A DNA stretch of 30,387 nt from Caryophanales bacterium UBA6768. GTDB lineage: Bacteria > Bacillota > Bacilli > Bacillales_D > Amphibacillaceae. Location: NCBI GenBank assembly GCA_002453315.1, contig DKGO01000118.1:463-30849 (forward strand), written 5' to 3'. This document shows, one piece after another, positions 1 through 7,128 of the stretch. A program made the translations under genes and the position numbers. The notes beneath the pieces are model-generated. The model was given only the letters and a program-made list of their open reading frames with translations, did not search any database and was not told where the DNA came from. The first letter of the stretch is position 1. Every line of letters begins with the position of its first letter.

Positions 1-588
1 CAACAAATTTTATTTTTCAAAGAACTGGATTTTCCATTAAAAGAAATAAAACAAATTGTCAGTAGCACTTCATTTGATCAACGAGAAGCATTAATTCAAC
101 ATCGAAAAACATTAATTAATAAGCGAAAACAACTTGATAAATTAATTAATACTGTTAATAAGACAATTAAACATATGAAGGGAGAAATTCAAATGACAAA
201 TGAAGAAAAATTTGAGGGATTTGATTTTAGTCATAATCCATATGAACAAGAAGCACGAGAAATTTGGGGAGATAAAGCCGTTGATGAAGCAAATATTAAA
301 GTAGCTGGCATGTCTATCGAGGCACAAAAATCCGTATCGGAAATCTATATAAAACTTGCATCTATTCGAAATACCCCACCTAATTCTATAGGTGCACAAG
401 AAACAATTGAAGACTGGTTTAATTGTTTGAACAACCACTTTGGAAGCTATTCACTCAATGATTTCAAGGGATTAGGTAAGGCGTATGTTGATGATGAACG
501 ATTTACAAAAAACATTGACCAATTTGGTGAAGGATTAGCAAAGTTTATGTGTGATGCAATGAGTTACTATGCAAAGGCAAACAAATAA
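1..588 (+). CDS. MerR-family regulator with TipAS domain (5' end outside window)
   Basis: The reading frame is open from base 1 to the TAA at 586-588, so only the C-terminal 195 residues are visible and the DNA-binding helix-turn-helix lies outside. The first ~58 residues ([11 protein letters not shown], then a charged stretch with [16 protein letters not shown]) look like the end of a MerR wing/recognition region plus the long dimerisation coiled coil. From about residue 65 ([23 protein letters not shown]) the sequence fits the TipAS ligand-binding domain of TipAL/Mta-type regulators, which activate transporter or resistance genes when drugs bind. An internal ATG at 175 could be taken as a start, but the upstream frame codes for typical MerR sequence, so that ORF is the 3' part of a longer gene. 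The target gene is not visible here. Family assignment is by recognition of motifs, not by search. Confidence 0.85.
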   Translation, partial: QQILFFKELDFPLKEIKQIVSSTSFDQREALIQHRKTLINKRKQLDKLINTVNKTIKHMKGEIQMTNEEKFEGFDFSHNPYEQEAREIWGDKAVDEANIKVAGMSIEAQKSVSEIYIKLASIRNTPPNSIGAQETIEDWFNCLNNHFGSYSLNDFKGLGKAYVDDERFTKNIDQFGEGLAKFMCDAMSYYAKANK

Positions 589-620
589 TAATAATATTGT
601 TTGTCACTTTCTGGTGGACC

Positions 621-660
621 ATCGAGGCATCTATTATTATGGATGCCTCGATTCATAATA
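621..660 (+). terminator. Hairpin terminator after the MerR/TipAS gene
   Basis: A perfect 11-bp stem (ATCGAGGCATC at 621-631 with GATGCCTCGAT at 642-652) encloses a 10-nt loop, 33 nt after the stop codon. The tail is AT-rich (TCATAATAATTT) rather than a clean U-run, so termination is probable but not certain. Confidence 0.55.
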
Positions 661-673
661 ATTTACTTAATGA

Positions 674-715
674 GCAAAAAGAAGGGACATCAAATGCCAT
701 TATAATTTGATGCCC
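674..715 (-). terminator. Terminator of the DUF2892 gene
   Basis: Read on the minus strand, GGGCATCAAAT pairs with ATTTGATG-CCC (one bulged T) around a 9-nt loop, followed by TTCTTTTTGC. It lies ~70 nt beyond the stop codon of the minus-strand DUF2892 gene and faces the terminator of the upstream plus-strand gene. Confidence 0.55.
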
Positions 716-787
716 AGGTGAAATCACGATTTCTTTTTATGCCCTTTAACTAAACTACTTTGTCCTATACAAGTACCCTTTTCTTTT

Positions 788-991
788 TTAATACTCATGT
801 TTTTTCGTACTTATTTTAAACAATGCATAAATCGGACAAAAACTAATAAAAGCAGTTAAGATTGGAATTACCCCGATAAGCCCAATGTACTTCAAATTAC
901 CTTCTAAGAAAAATAATAATAACAATAAAACAATTCCAATAACAATTCGAATGACACGATCAACTGAACCTACGTTTGCTTTCACTGTCAT
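788..991 (-). CDS. DUF2892 (YgaP-type) small inner-membrane protein
   Basis: A 67-residue protein with the typical DUF2892 opening VKANVGSVDRVIRIVIG, a leucine-rich transmembrane helix (VLLLLLFFL), a glycine-rich turn and a second helix (IGVIPILTAFISFCPIYALF), ending in a short basic tail. Family members have two helices and often a conserved cysteine near the second helix (here SFCPIY); they occur alone or fused to rhodanese domains and have no settled function. I chose ATG at 991, preceded by AAAGGAAAG; a GTG at 994 is in frame and possible. The gene stands alone between two terminators. Confidence 0.75.
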   Translation of the reverse strand: MTVKANVGSVDRVIRIVIGIVLLLLLFFLEGNLKYIGLIGVIPILTAFISFCPIYALFKISTKKHEY

Positions 992-1177
992 CACTTCTTT
1001 CCTTTTACTTATAATTACATATTATACCCACTCAGGTATGTGGTCAATAAATTTGCTTATAATTTATCATGAAAATTATTTTGATATACCTTTATTGATT
1101 TTCGAGGAAGAATATTAAATTTTTTTTTCCGTAAAGTAATGATATAGTTAATATACGGAAAATGCAGGAGGCTACCA

Positions 1178-1681
1178 ATGGGATATTTTATCGTTTATAT
1201 GAAAACAGTAAATTCCAAATGGCCAATTGAACTGTTTGCGACCGATACAAAAGATGCCGCTCCTTTAATTAGTTTAAATGAAATTAAACAAATATTAATT
1301 AATGATAAAAAGATTTACTTTAGGGACATTAATAAACATCATAAAAATGTTCGGATGACACTTTATAAGTCCCAAATTACTTCTATCACTGGACCAATTT
1401 ATATTCCAAGTGAAGAAAGATTAGTCTTTAATCAAGTGTTAACATTAAATGAGGCAGTTGACCGATGGAAAACCATTTCTAATGTTGGAACAATTCGAAA
1501 AGCCATTTTTGCCAAAAGATTTACACCAAATGAGGTAAGGAAATCAGAGTCTATTTGGCTAGTAACACTTGGAGGAATGATTCGCGTTTTTGGGCCCGAA
1601 GATGAGTACGACCACCCTAGTCTTACAGTCCAACAACTTCATTTTAATGACGGGGACCCATATTGGGAACAAATTTTATAA
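1178..1681 (+). CDS. Putative helix-turn-helix protein
   Basis: A 167-residue protein starting at ATG after a strong GGAGG site (about 1168-1172). The N-terminal ~85 residues (MGYFIVYMKTVNSKWPIELF...) are not recognised and show no membrane segment. The C-terminal half (residues ~88-150), with LTLNEAVDRWKTI, TIRKAIFAKRFTPNEVRKS and IWLVTLGGMIRVFG, resembles Firmicute helix-turn-helix domains of the pattern 'LTxxEAxxxWgl...TlRkAIxxGRFkxgEvRKSgxtWlVtxxaMxRvyG'. The helix that usually reads 'W-G-L-D/S' is WKTISN here, so the fit is imperfect. It is followed 27 nt later by the acidic membrane protein gene and may be cotranscribed. The role is inferred only from the C-terminal pattern; target unknown. 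Confidence 0.6.
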   Translation: MGYFIVYMKTVNSKWPIELFATDTKDAAPLISLNEIKQILINDKKIYFRDINKHHKNVRMTLYKSQITSITGPIYIPSEERLVFNQVLTLNEAVDRWKTISNVGTIRKAIFAKRFTPNEVRKSESIWLVTLGGMIRVFGPEDEYDHPSLTVQQLHFNDGDPYWEQIL

Positions 1682-1708
1682 CACACAACAATGAAAGGGG
1701 GTTGCCAA

Positions 1709-2662
1709 ATGATTATTTATTTTAGTTTAAAATATACATTACTTATCTGTTTTATCATGCTTATCTTAGGGAGATTTGTTAAACCAAATGTTTGGGTAGC
1801 TAAAATAACTGATTTACTGTTTTTAGGTGCAGGTCGTATGTGGTACCGGGATTATGTTATTGGATCAATCGCGGTTTTGTTTACAATTTTCTTCATGTAT
1901 TTAGTACGGTTTATTTCTTTGTTTTCTCATATTGAGACATTTGGAGAAATTGTTATTATAGTATTTATTTTCGTTACTACAATTGTTACGTCTTTATTTT
2001 CTGTCTATGGTGAAAATGGGGATGGGTCTATTGATAAAATAAAGGCTGATATCAAAAAGTATATTGATGATCTAGGATCTACAAACAAGCAACCAGTGAA
2101 AAAAGACCTTCAGTCATATGCCAAATCGACTAAAAGACACCAATCAATAAGTCCGCCTAAACAAGTAGTAGCTGATACCAGTGTGGGTGCTGCTGGAATT
2201 GCACTTAATAAAAATAAACATCATCATTTTTTACCATTAGATGATGACGAAATCCACGAAAGGGAGCTAGACCGGCATATAAAATTAAGGTTAGCCTATA
2301 AAAAACTGAGAGATGATGACGATTACGAGCAAAAGGCATATGATGAAGAAGATGAAGAACAAGAAACATATGACAGTGAACAACAAGAGTTAGAAGAATT
2401 GGAAAGGGAAAGAGAAGAAAAGGATACAATGGAACGAGACTATGAAGATTGGGAAGAGGAAAATGATCGATTTGAAAGGCAAAGAAGAATCGACCATGAA
2501 ATTTTAGAATCATATGACCGAGATAATGACATTCACAATTTCCAACAAGATATGTATGATGGCCATCATCACGATAATCATGATGACTTAGATAATGACC
2601 CAATTGATGACTTCGTTCATGATCATATGAATGATTATCATCATGACCCCGACCACTTTTAA
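1709..2662 (+). CDS. Membrane protein with long acidic His/Asp-rich cytoplasmic tail
   Basis: A 317-residue protein that I do not recognise. Residues ~1-100 hold about three hydrophobic helices (SLKYTLLICFIMLIL, YVIGSIAVLFTIFFMYLV, EIVIIVFIFVTTIVTSLF). After a Lys-rich linker, residues ~165-317 are strongly charged: a KHHH cluster, a Glu/Arg coiled-coil-like stretch (QQELEELEREREEKDTMERD), then a His/Asp tail with HHHDNHDDLDND and HDHMNDYHHDPDHF. Such tails can bind divalent metals, but that is inference. The start at 1709 is preferred over the ATG at 1691 because AAAGGGGG (1694-1700) is then a well-placed ribosome binding site. It lies 27 nt after the putative HTH gene. The tail overlaps a long complementary-strand ORF that is only a shadow of its codon bias. 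Confidence 0.75.
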   Translation: MIIYFSLKYTLLICFIMLILGRFVKPNVWVAKITDLLFLGAGRMWYRDYVIGSIAVLFTIFFMYLVRFISLFSHIETFGEIVIIVFIFVTTIVTSLFSVYGENGDGSIDKIKADIKKYIDDLGSTNKQPVKKDLQSYAKSTKRHQSISPPKQVVADTSVGAAGIALNKNKHHHFLPLDDDEIHERELDRHIKLRLAYKKLRDDDDYEQKAYDEEDEEQETYDSEQQELEELEREREEKDTMERDYEDWEEENDRFERQRRIDHEILESYDRDNDIHNFQQDMYDGHHHDNHDDLDNDPIDDFVHDHMNDYHHDPDHF

Positions 2663-2663
2663 T

Positions 2664-2719
2664 AAATAAACGGTAAGAACAAGTAAAGTTACATTCACTG
2701 TTCCTACCGTTTTATTTAA
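2664..2719. terminator. Bidirectional terminator between convergent genes
   Basis: CGGTAAGAACA (2671-2681) pairs with TGTTCCTACCG (2699-2709). Both sides carry A/T runs (AATAAATAAA before, TTTTATTTAAA after). The one non-Watson-Crick position is G-U on the minus-strand RNA but A-C on the plus-strand RNA, so it should work better for the minus-strand DUF4256 gene, yet it can serve both. Confidence 0.7.
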
Positions 2720-3300
2720 ACCCTTAATGATGCCCGAAATCCTCTACTACTATAATATGAATCGGCCCCATTATGGTATGTGAATACATGACCATATCTT
2801 GTATCACAAAATATAGCTCCCCCTTTTTCGCGAATATCTTTTGGGGTCAATACCCATGAGGATGTTTTCATATCAACCGTTTCAATTTCTTGCAAATTCC
2901 GGTATTCTTCCTCCGTCAACATCGATACTCCCATAGAATCCGCCATATCTATTGCACTATTTGCTGGCTTATGTTTTTTCCTTTTTTCCAATGCTTCTCT
3001 ATCATAACAGACACTACGACGCCCTTTAGGACTTTCTTTCACACAATCATTAAAAATATAAACATCTTGCTTTTCATCATAGCCGATGACATCTGGTTCA
3101 CCACCAGTTTTCTCCATTCCATCTAGTGACCAGAGCTTTTCCGGTTGTTTATTTAACCTCTCGGCAATAGGTTCCCATTGTAAATTCTCATGGCGATACA
3201 TATAATCATAAAAACGTGTTTTTAGTGTTTCTAATAATGCTTCCTTTTGATCATGTGTTAACTTTTTACCAACAACAACATCTTGATTTTCTGTCATCAT
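2716..3300 (-). CDS. DUF4256 family protein
   Basis: A 194-residue soluble protein matching the whole DUF4256 family as I remember it: LLETLKTRFYDYMYRH, EKLWSLDGMEKTGGEPDV, DCVKESPKGRRSVCYDR, NSAIDMADSMGVSMLTEEEY, TKSSWVLTP-like (TSSWVLTPKDIREKGGA) and the C-terminal YHNGADSYYSSRGFRASLRV. The length is that of the family and no motif is missing. No biochemical role is established to my knowledge. The start is one of two adjacent ATG codons (3300 or 3297), with a weak GAAAGTGAG upstream. Single gene, ending in the shared terminator. Confidence 0.85.
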   Translation of the reverse strand: MMTENQDVVVGKKLTHDQKEALLETLKTRFYDYMYRHENLQWEPIAERLNKQPEKLWSLDGMEKTGGEPDVIGYDEKQDVYIFNDCVKESPKGRRSVCYDREALEKRKKHKPANSAIDMADSMGVSMLTEEEYRNLQEIETVDMKTSSWVLTPKDIREKGGAIFCDTRYGHVFTYHNGADSYYSSRGFRASLRV

Positions 3301-3485
3301 ATTTTCTCACTTTCTATCCTTATCCTAAAAGAAGAATAAAGATGTTCATTTATTTTATTATAACAATATCTAAATTACTTTTCGAGGGGGAAATTTAAGG
3401 GCATCAGGAAAAGGGATATAGTAGTTCTACGGCACATGATAAATATGTATGATAGTGATATATTCCTACTTTATGAATAATATTA

Positions 3486-3680
3486 TCATTTCAGAAATGT
3501 TTGTAATTCATCCAAATGGCGTTTCAATTCGGTGCCGTGAATGGGAGAGAATTTAGAAGTACGTACAACTGACGGTTCTAATAATCCGGCTTTTTCCCAA
3601 TACTTTAAGACAATGTCAAAGTGATTTCTTGGTTTCCGACTGGTAACGGAAGTAATAATAACATCTATATCCAAAGCCAA
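3486..3680 (-). pseudogene. Truncated PemK/MazF-like toxin, C-terminal half only
   Basis: The frame encodes 64 residues whose order (DVIITSVTSRKPRNHFDIVLKYWEKAG, then LLEPSVVRTSKF) matches the second half of PemK-like mRNA interferases ('...AkvTSh.PRneyDvplkyWkeAGLlkPSvVRvskl'). The N-terminal strand block with the catalytic arginine of such toxins is absent: in frame, the sequence runs into TAA a few codons upstream, and the only start is a TTG at 3680 with no ribosome binding site. The last ~15 residues diverge. No antitoxin gene is adjacent. I read it as a decayed remnant rather than a functional toxin; a short standalone protein cannot be excluded. Confidence 0.6.
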
Positions 3681-3902
3681 GTCGTTTCTTATGTTTAAAA
3701 TTTAATTTTAATCTACTTTTAAAAAGCAGTTGGAAGCATGATCATTCTAAATGACCTTGGTCGAAATATTGATAAAATAGGAAACACCAAATGTTGTAAA
3801 GCCCACATTAATGGGGCGTTGAAAAACAGTAAAAATATGGTAACATTGATGTATAAAGTTATTGTTTTGAACATTCCATTATTGTGAAAGGGTGTACATC
3901 CT

Positions 3903-4094
3903 TTGAATAAAAAATTATTGGCTATAGTATGTGGAATAATAGGGATGCTAACAGGTTTTATCATTTCAGATATAGTCAGGTCTAGTGAATTAAATTGGAG
4001 TATTATTGGCGTTTTTATTGCTTTAATTATTCTAGTTTTTCTTTTTAGTTTTGGTTTGAATTTATTTATTAAAAAGATTGATGTACACAAATAA
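3903..4094 (+). CDS. Small two-helix membrane protein
   Basis: 63 residues from a TTG start preceded by GAAAGGGTG about 10 nt upstream. Two hydrophobic helices (LLAIVCGIIGMLTGFIISDIV and WSIIGVFIALIILVFLFSFGLNLF) flank a short polar loop (RSSELN), with a basic C-terminal end (KKIDVHK). Not recognised. It is followed after 23 nt by another small two-helix gene with its own ribosome binding site, so the two probably form a unit. Confidence 0.6.
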   Translation: MNKKLLAIVCGIIGMLTGFIISDIVRSSELNWSIIGVFIALIILVFLFSFGLNLFIKKIDVHK

Positions 4095-4117
4095 ATGGGA
4101 GAGAGCAGGGTTGTAAA

Positions 4118-4291
4118 ATGAAATTTGATAAATTTGATTGGTTTTTGTTATTTCTAGTAATAGTTGTTTCTGTCATTTTTTATACTTTTTATCAGGATAA
4201 AATGGCTACTAAATATTTACTTATCATTATCTTACTATTCGGCCTTTTTACTGGAACAATTAAGAGAATATTAATGAAAGACAAAGGATAA
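4118..4291 (+). CDS. Small two-helix membrane protein (57 aa)
   Basis: A short reading frame of 57 codons plus TAA, from ATG at 4118, with GGGAGAGAGCAGGG upstream. The product has two hydrophobic helices (WFLLFLVIVVSVIFYTFY and YLLIIILLFGLFTGTI) joined by QDKMATK, and a basic end (KRILMKDKG). It resembles the upstream gene in layout, not in sequence. Function unknown. Confidence 0.55.
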   Translation: MKFDKFDWFLLFLVIVVSVIFYTFYQDKMATKYLLIIILLFGLFTGTIKRILMKDKG

Positions 4292-4395
4292 TTCAAGAAA
4301 ATATGAAAATCAAAAAGTATAGGTAATGTTCATCAAACTAGCACTATTATTTATATAAATAGATCTAATATCGGGTTTAAGTAGACCAAAGCATA

Positions 4396-4426
4396 ATAAA
4401 AAAGATGCTCTACGCACCTCTTTCAT
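4396..4426 (-). terminator. Probable terminator of the SDR gene
   Basis: On the minus strand, AAAGAGGTGC pairs imperfectly with GAGCATCTTT around a 3-nt loop and is followed by TTTTTTATTATG. It lies ~45 nt past the stop codon of the minus-strand SDR gene. The stem has two mismatches, so the call is moderate. Confidence 0.4.
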
Positions 4427-4468
4427 TAATTTTCTTCAAAAAACTAACCCTTCTTTTCCCACCTTAAA

Positions 4469-5230
4469 TTAAAATGCTGCAGTCCAGCCAGCATCAGCAA
4501 CAATGACATCACCATTTACAAAGCTTGATTCATCTGAAGCCAAAAATAGGGCAACATTTGCAATTTCCTCAGGTTTACCTGTGCGCGGGATAACTGATTG
4601 TGACAGTCCAGCTCGTCCTGCCCCAAATTCATTTACTCCGGAAATACTACTCATAATATTTGTTTCCACTGCTCCAGGGGCAATCGCATTACAACGAATT
4701 CCTTTTTGAGCATACATAAAGGCTGTATTCTTTGTTAAGCCAACAACTGCATGTTTAGATGCCACATATGTTGCTCCAGCATGGGCACCATTTAACCCTC
4801 CTGTGGAAGCTGTATTTATAATAACCCCTTGCTCTTTTTCTAGAAAAATTGGAATTGCTTTTCTCATCGCCATCATGACACCTTTTGTATTTACACCTAA
4901 AATACGATCCCAACTGTCATCCTCGATGTCTCCAACTGCTTCCATGCGATCCATAATTCCTGCATTATTAACTAAAATATCTAATGTTCCAAAAGTATCA
5001 ACAGCAACGTCAATCATTTTTTCTACTTCATTTCTTTTTGCAACATTTACTGAAACTGCTTTTGCTGTACCACCATTTTCTTCAATACCTTTTACAACTG
5101 CCGATACCCCTCCAAGATTTAAATCTGCAGCAACCACTTTAGCCCCTTCTCTGGCAAATGTTTCCGCAATTGCTTTCCCCATTCCTGAGGCTGCTCCAGT
5201 AACAACGGCCACTTTACCCGACAATCTCAT
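4469..5230 (-). CDS. Short-chain dehydrogenase/reductase (classical SDR)
   Basis: A 253-residue NAD(P)-dependent oxidoreductase of the classical SDR family. Visible motifs: cofactor glycine motif TGAASGMG (11-18), NNAG (88-91), structural N114, and the catalytic triad S142, Y155, K159 (YVASK). An acidic/N pair after strand 2 (AADLN) suggests NAD preference, by family rule. The substrate cannot be read from sequence; closest in feel are 3-oxoacyl-ACP reductase / glucose dehydrogenase-like SDRs. ATG at 5230 is chosen because GGAGGG lies 8 nt upstream; a TTG at 5245 would place the binding site inside the gene. A second SDR gene lies upstream on the same strand (111-nt gap), and a TetR gene is divergent, so the three likely form one regulated locus. 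Confidence 0.88.
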   Translation of the reverse strand: MRLSGKVAVVTGAASGMGKAIAETFAREGAKVVAADLNLGGVSAVVKGIEENGGTAKAVSVNVAKRNEVEKMIDVAVDTFGTLDILVNNAGIMDRMEAVGDIEDDSWDRILGVNTKGVMMAMRKAIPIFLEKEQGVIINTASTGGLNGAHAGATYVASKHAVVGLTKNTAFMYAQKGIRCNAIAPGAVETNIMSSISGVNEFGAGRAGLSQSVIPRTGKPEEIANVALFLASDESSFVNGDVIVADAGWTAAF

Positions 5231-5341
5231 CGTACATCCCTCCAAATAATTTTATAAAACTATGTTAAATGATTGTTAAACTAATCATTTTCCATCTTAC
5301 TTTATCCGGTCTGGTAAATAATTAATTGATTTCATATATGT

Positions 5342-6160
5342 CTAATTTTTATTTTGGGTTCCTTGAACTTTTTTCATGTTTGCTACCGTTCCACCATCAA
5401 CGAGAATGTCTGTCCCTGTTATATAAGATGCTTGATCACTAATTAAAAATTTAACAACCGAGGCAATTTCATTTGCTTCCCCTTCCCGTCTAAGTGGTGT
5501 TTGTTCAAGCAATGCTTGCATTTGTTCTTGTTGTGCTGCTTCTTGTCTTCCCATTGGCGTATTAATTGTTCCTGGAGACAATGACACAATTCTAGCCCCT
5601 TTTGTTCCCCATTCCCATGCTTGATCTTCAACAATTAATTGTACCCCTAGTTTAGAAAAGCTGTATGCTGCCCCAGAATCTCCTTGTGACATCTGTTCCA
5701 TTGTTGCGATTGTATTTTTATCTAATGGTTTTTTTAATATTTCTATATATGGACCTTCCTTGGGCACAAAATGACCACTCATTGATGAAATGCAAACTGC
5801 AACCGCACCTTCTTTTGCTAAAGGAAGAAATGATTTTAATAGCAGGCCTGTACCAACTAAATTTACCTCTAGTATCCGTTTAGCATTCGCCATTGTTGGT
5901 GACAATCCTGCAGTATGAATTAATGATTTTAACGACCCTAATGAGGTAGCTTTTCCAACCAAGTTATTGATATCATCTTCATTCGTAACATCGACAACCT
6001 GATAATGTACATCAGTGATTCCAGCTGTTTGTAATTCTCCTTGCGTTTCTTTTAATCGTTCCTCATTAACATCTGCAAGTAACAGCGTTCCTTGACTCCC
6101 TACTTGCTTTGCAATGGCTTTACCCATACCACCTGAACCACCTGTTATAACATGTACCAT
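5342..6160 (-). CDS. SDR-family oxidoreductase
   Basis: 272 residues with TGGSGGMG (6-13) for cofactor binding, an HTAG in place of NNAG (82-85), a catalytic serine in CISSMSG (S126 or S128), and Y166-x-x-x-K170 (AYSFSKLG). The C-terminal part (SPGTINTPMG and DILVDGG) is typical. The layout resembles 3-alpha-hydroxysteroid/epimerase-like SDRs with a replaced NNAG motif; substrate unknown. Start ATG with GGAAGGAAG upstream. First gene of the presumed SDR pair, divergent from the TetR gene 115 bp away. Confidence 0.85.
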   Translation of the reverse strand: MVHVITGGSGGMGKAIAKQVGSQGTLLLADVNEERLKETQGELQTAGITDVHYQVVDVTNEDDINNLVGKATSLGSLKSLIHTAGLSPTMANAKRILEVNLVGTGLLLKSFLPLAKEGAVAVCISSMSGHFVPKEGPYIEILKKPLDKNTIATMEQMSQGDSGAAYSFSKLGVQLIVEDQAWEWGTKGARIVSLSPGTINTPMGRQEAAQQEQMQALLEQTPLRREGEANEIASVVKFLISDQASYITGTDILVDGGTVANMKKVQGTQNKN

Positions 6161-6275
6161 TTTCGAATGACACTTCCTTCCAATTATTCTTAATTTAAGT
6201 ATAACCTATGATAAAATAGTATATAAGCAACAATTTAACTGAATTTGTCTACAAATTTTAAGGTGGTGATCATAA
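6161..6275. promoter_or_regulatory. Divergent SDR / TetR intergenic control region
   Basis: The 115-bp gap separates the starts of the SDR pair and the TetR gene, the usual place for a TetR operator. It is AT-rich. Possible -10 boxes are seen (TATACT on the minus strand near 6198-6203), but I could not pair them with a convincing -35. A partial inverted repeat, CTAT-GATAAA-ATAG, lies near 6205-6220; it is too short to call an operator firmly. Confidence 0.35.
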
Positions 6276-6827
6276 TTGGAACAATTACTACAAGTGAATT
6301 TATCAGCTAAAAACAGTATTATTAAATCCTTTTTAAATCTATTGGCACTTGATTCATTTGAACAAATTTCCGTTACAAAGATTGTCCAACACGCCCACGT
6401 CAATCGTTCCACATTTTACAAACACTTCCACAGTAAATATGATTTAATGGATCAAGTAAGTAAACTGATTACGAGTCAATTTCTTTCCTTTTATCACTCG
6501 GATAGATGGTCAGACAATCATGAAAAGGCTAGCACACAGACAACTACGGAGAAAATCTGTGAACATATTTTAGCCTTCCGTCATTTTTATAAACATGAAT
6601 TTGAAAATCCTACCTATATTTATCAGTTATCCTATGATTTATCAGGAGAATTAATGAATATTTATGGAAGTAGAAGTTATGCTATTTTTTCCGGCTTTGG
6701 AACAATTGGATATTTATCATGGTGGATAAAAGAGGGCTTTCCCATAAGTCCAAAAGAGGCAGCAGAAGAGTTAATTATAATTGGGTCAACCGACTGGTCA
6801 CAAATGATAAAAGAATATTTCATATAA
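6276..6827 (+). CDS. TetR/AcrR-family transcriptional regulator
   Basis: 183 residues. The N-terminal ~60 residues hold a TetR helix-turn-helix: SIIKSFLNLLALDSFEQISVTKIVQHAHVNRSTFYKHFHSKYDL in parts (ISVTKIVQHA, then VNRSTFYKHF as recognition helix). The rest is an alpha-helical ligand/dimer domain ending with the pattern GFPISPKEAAEEL, frequent in the Bacillus TetR group with a short C-terminal domain. Start is TTG at 6276, with AGGTGGTG (6261-6268) well placed and no better ATG. It probably represses the divergent SDR genes; this is inferred from position. Confidence 0.85.
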   Translation: MEQLLQVNLSAKNSIIKSFLNLLALDSFEQISVTKIVQHAHVNRSTFYKHFHSKYDLMDQVSKLITSQFLSFYHSDRWSDNHEKASTQTTTEKICEHILAFRHFYKHEFENPTYIYQLSYDLSGELMNIYGSRSYAIFSGFGTIGYLSWWIKEGFPISPKEAAEELIIIGSTDWSQMIKEYFI

Positions 6828-7128
6828 CATTTTCAATGTGCCATAATTGATGACTTTTGCTTTGCACATTTTTATCCTATTTAATTTTGACAACTTTCAC
6901 ACTATTACGTTTCATCCCGATGTTACTGTAGTTTATTCCCTCAATAGAAGATGAAATGAACAATGTCACTTAAGGGATGAACCCCTATTACATATTTTTT
7001 CTTAGATATAAATATTCCCTTGTAAACTCCAAATTTATACAATGAATGCATAAAAATAACGAGTACTAGAATACCCCTAAATATTCCTTTTACTCGTTAT
7101 TGCTTATAATTAATTTTATCATTTAAAA
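6828..7128. other. Intergenic region without genes
   Basis: Between convergent TetR and mqo genes. I see no open frame with a start and ribosome binding site. The only clear element is the mqo terminator at its right end; the left two thirds hold nothing I can support. Confidence 0.5.
7051..7101 (-). terminator. Terminator of mqo
   Basis: A perfect 10-bp outer stem, AATAACGAGT (7055-7064) with ACTCGTTATT (7092-7101), encloses an inner GAATA/TATTC stem. Read on the minus strand it is followed by TTTTATG. It starts ~28 nt beyond the mqo stop codon. Confidence 0.7.

Noticed and set aside
723..797. 24-codon minus-strand peptide (MSIKKEKGTCIGQ...) overlapping the DUF2892 stop codon
   Set aside because: No ribosome binding site; probably part of the 3' untranslated region before the terminator.
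2205..2603. Long minus-strand ORF opposite the acidic tail
   Set aside because: It mirrors the GAT/GAA-rich codons of the real gene, giving a His/Leu/Phe-rich product with no ribosome binding site.
3738..3887. 49-codon plus-strand frame (MIILNDLGRN...)
   Set aside because: No clear Shine-Dalgarno and no recognisable feature; too short to support.
3719..4090. 123-codon minus-strand ORF
   Set aside because: It is antisense to the small membrane genes, starts without a binding site and has no recognisable domain.
4320..4340. Single GTTCATC near 4328
   Set aside because: Only one half-site without an 11-nt repeat, so not an HssR box.
4803..5249. 148-codon plus-strand ORF
   Set aside because: Shadow of the SDR gene; its sequence mirrors the conserved minus-strand protein.
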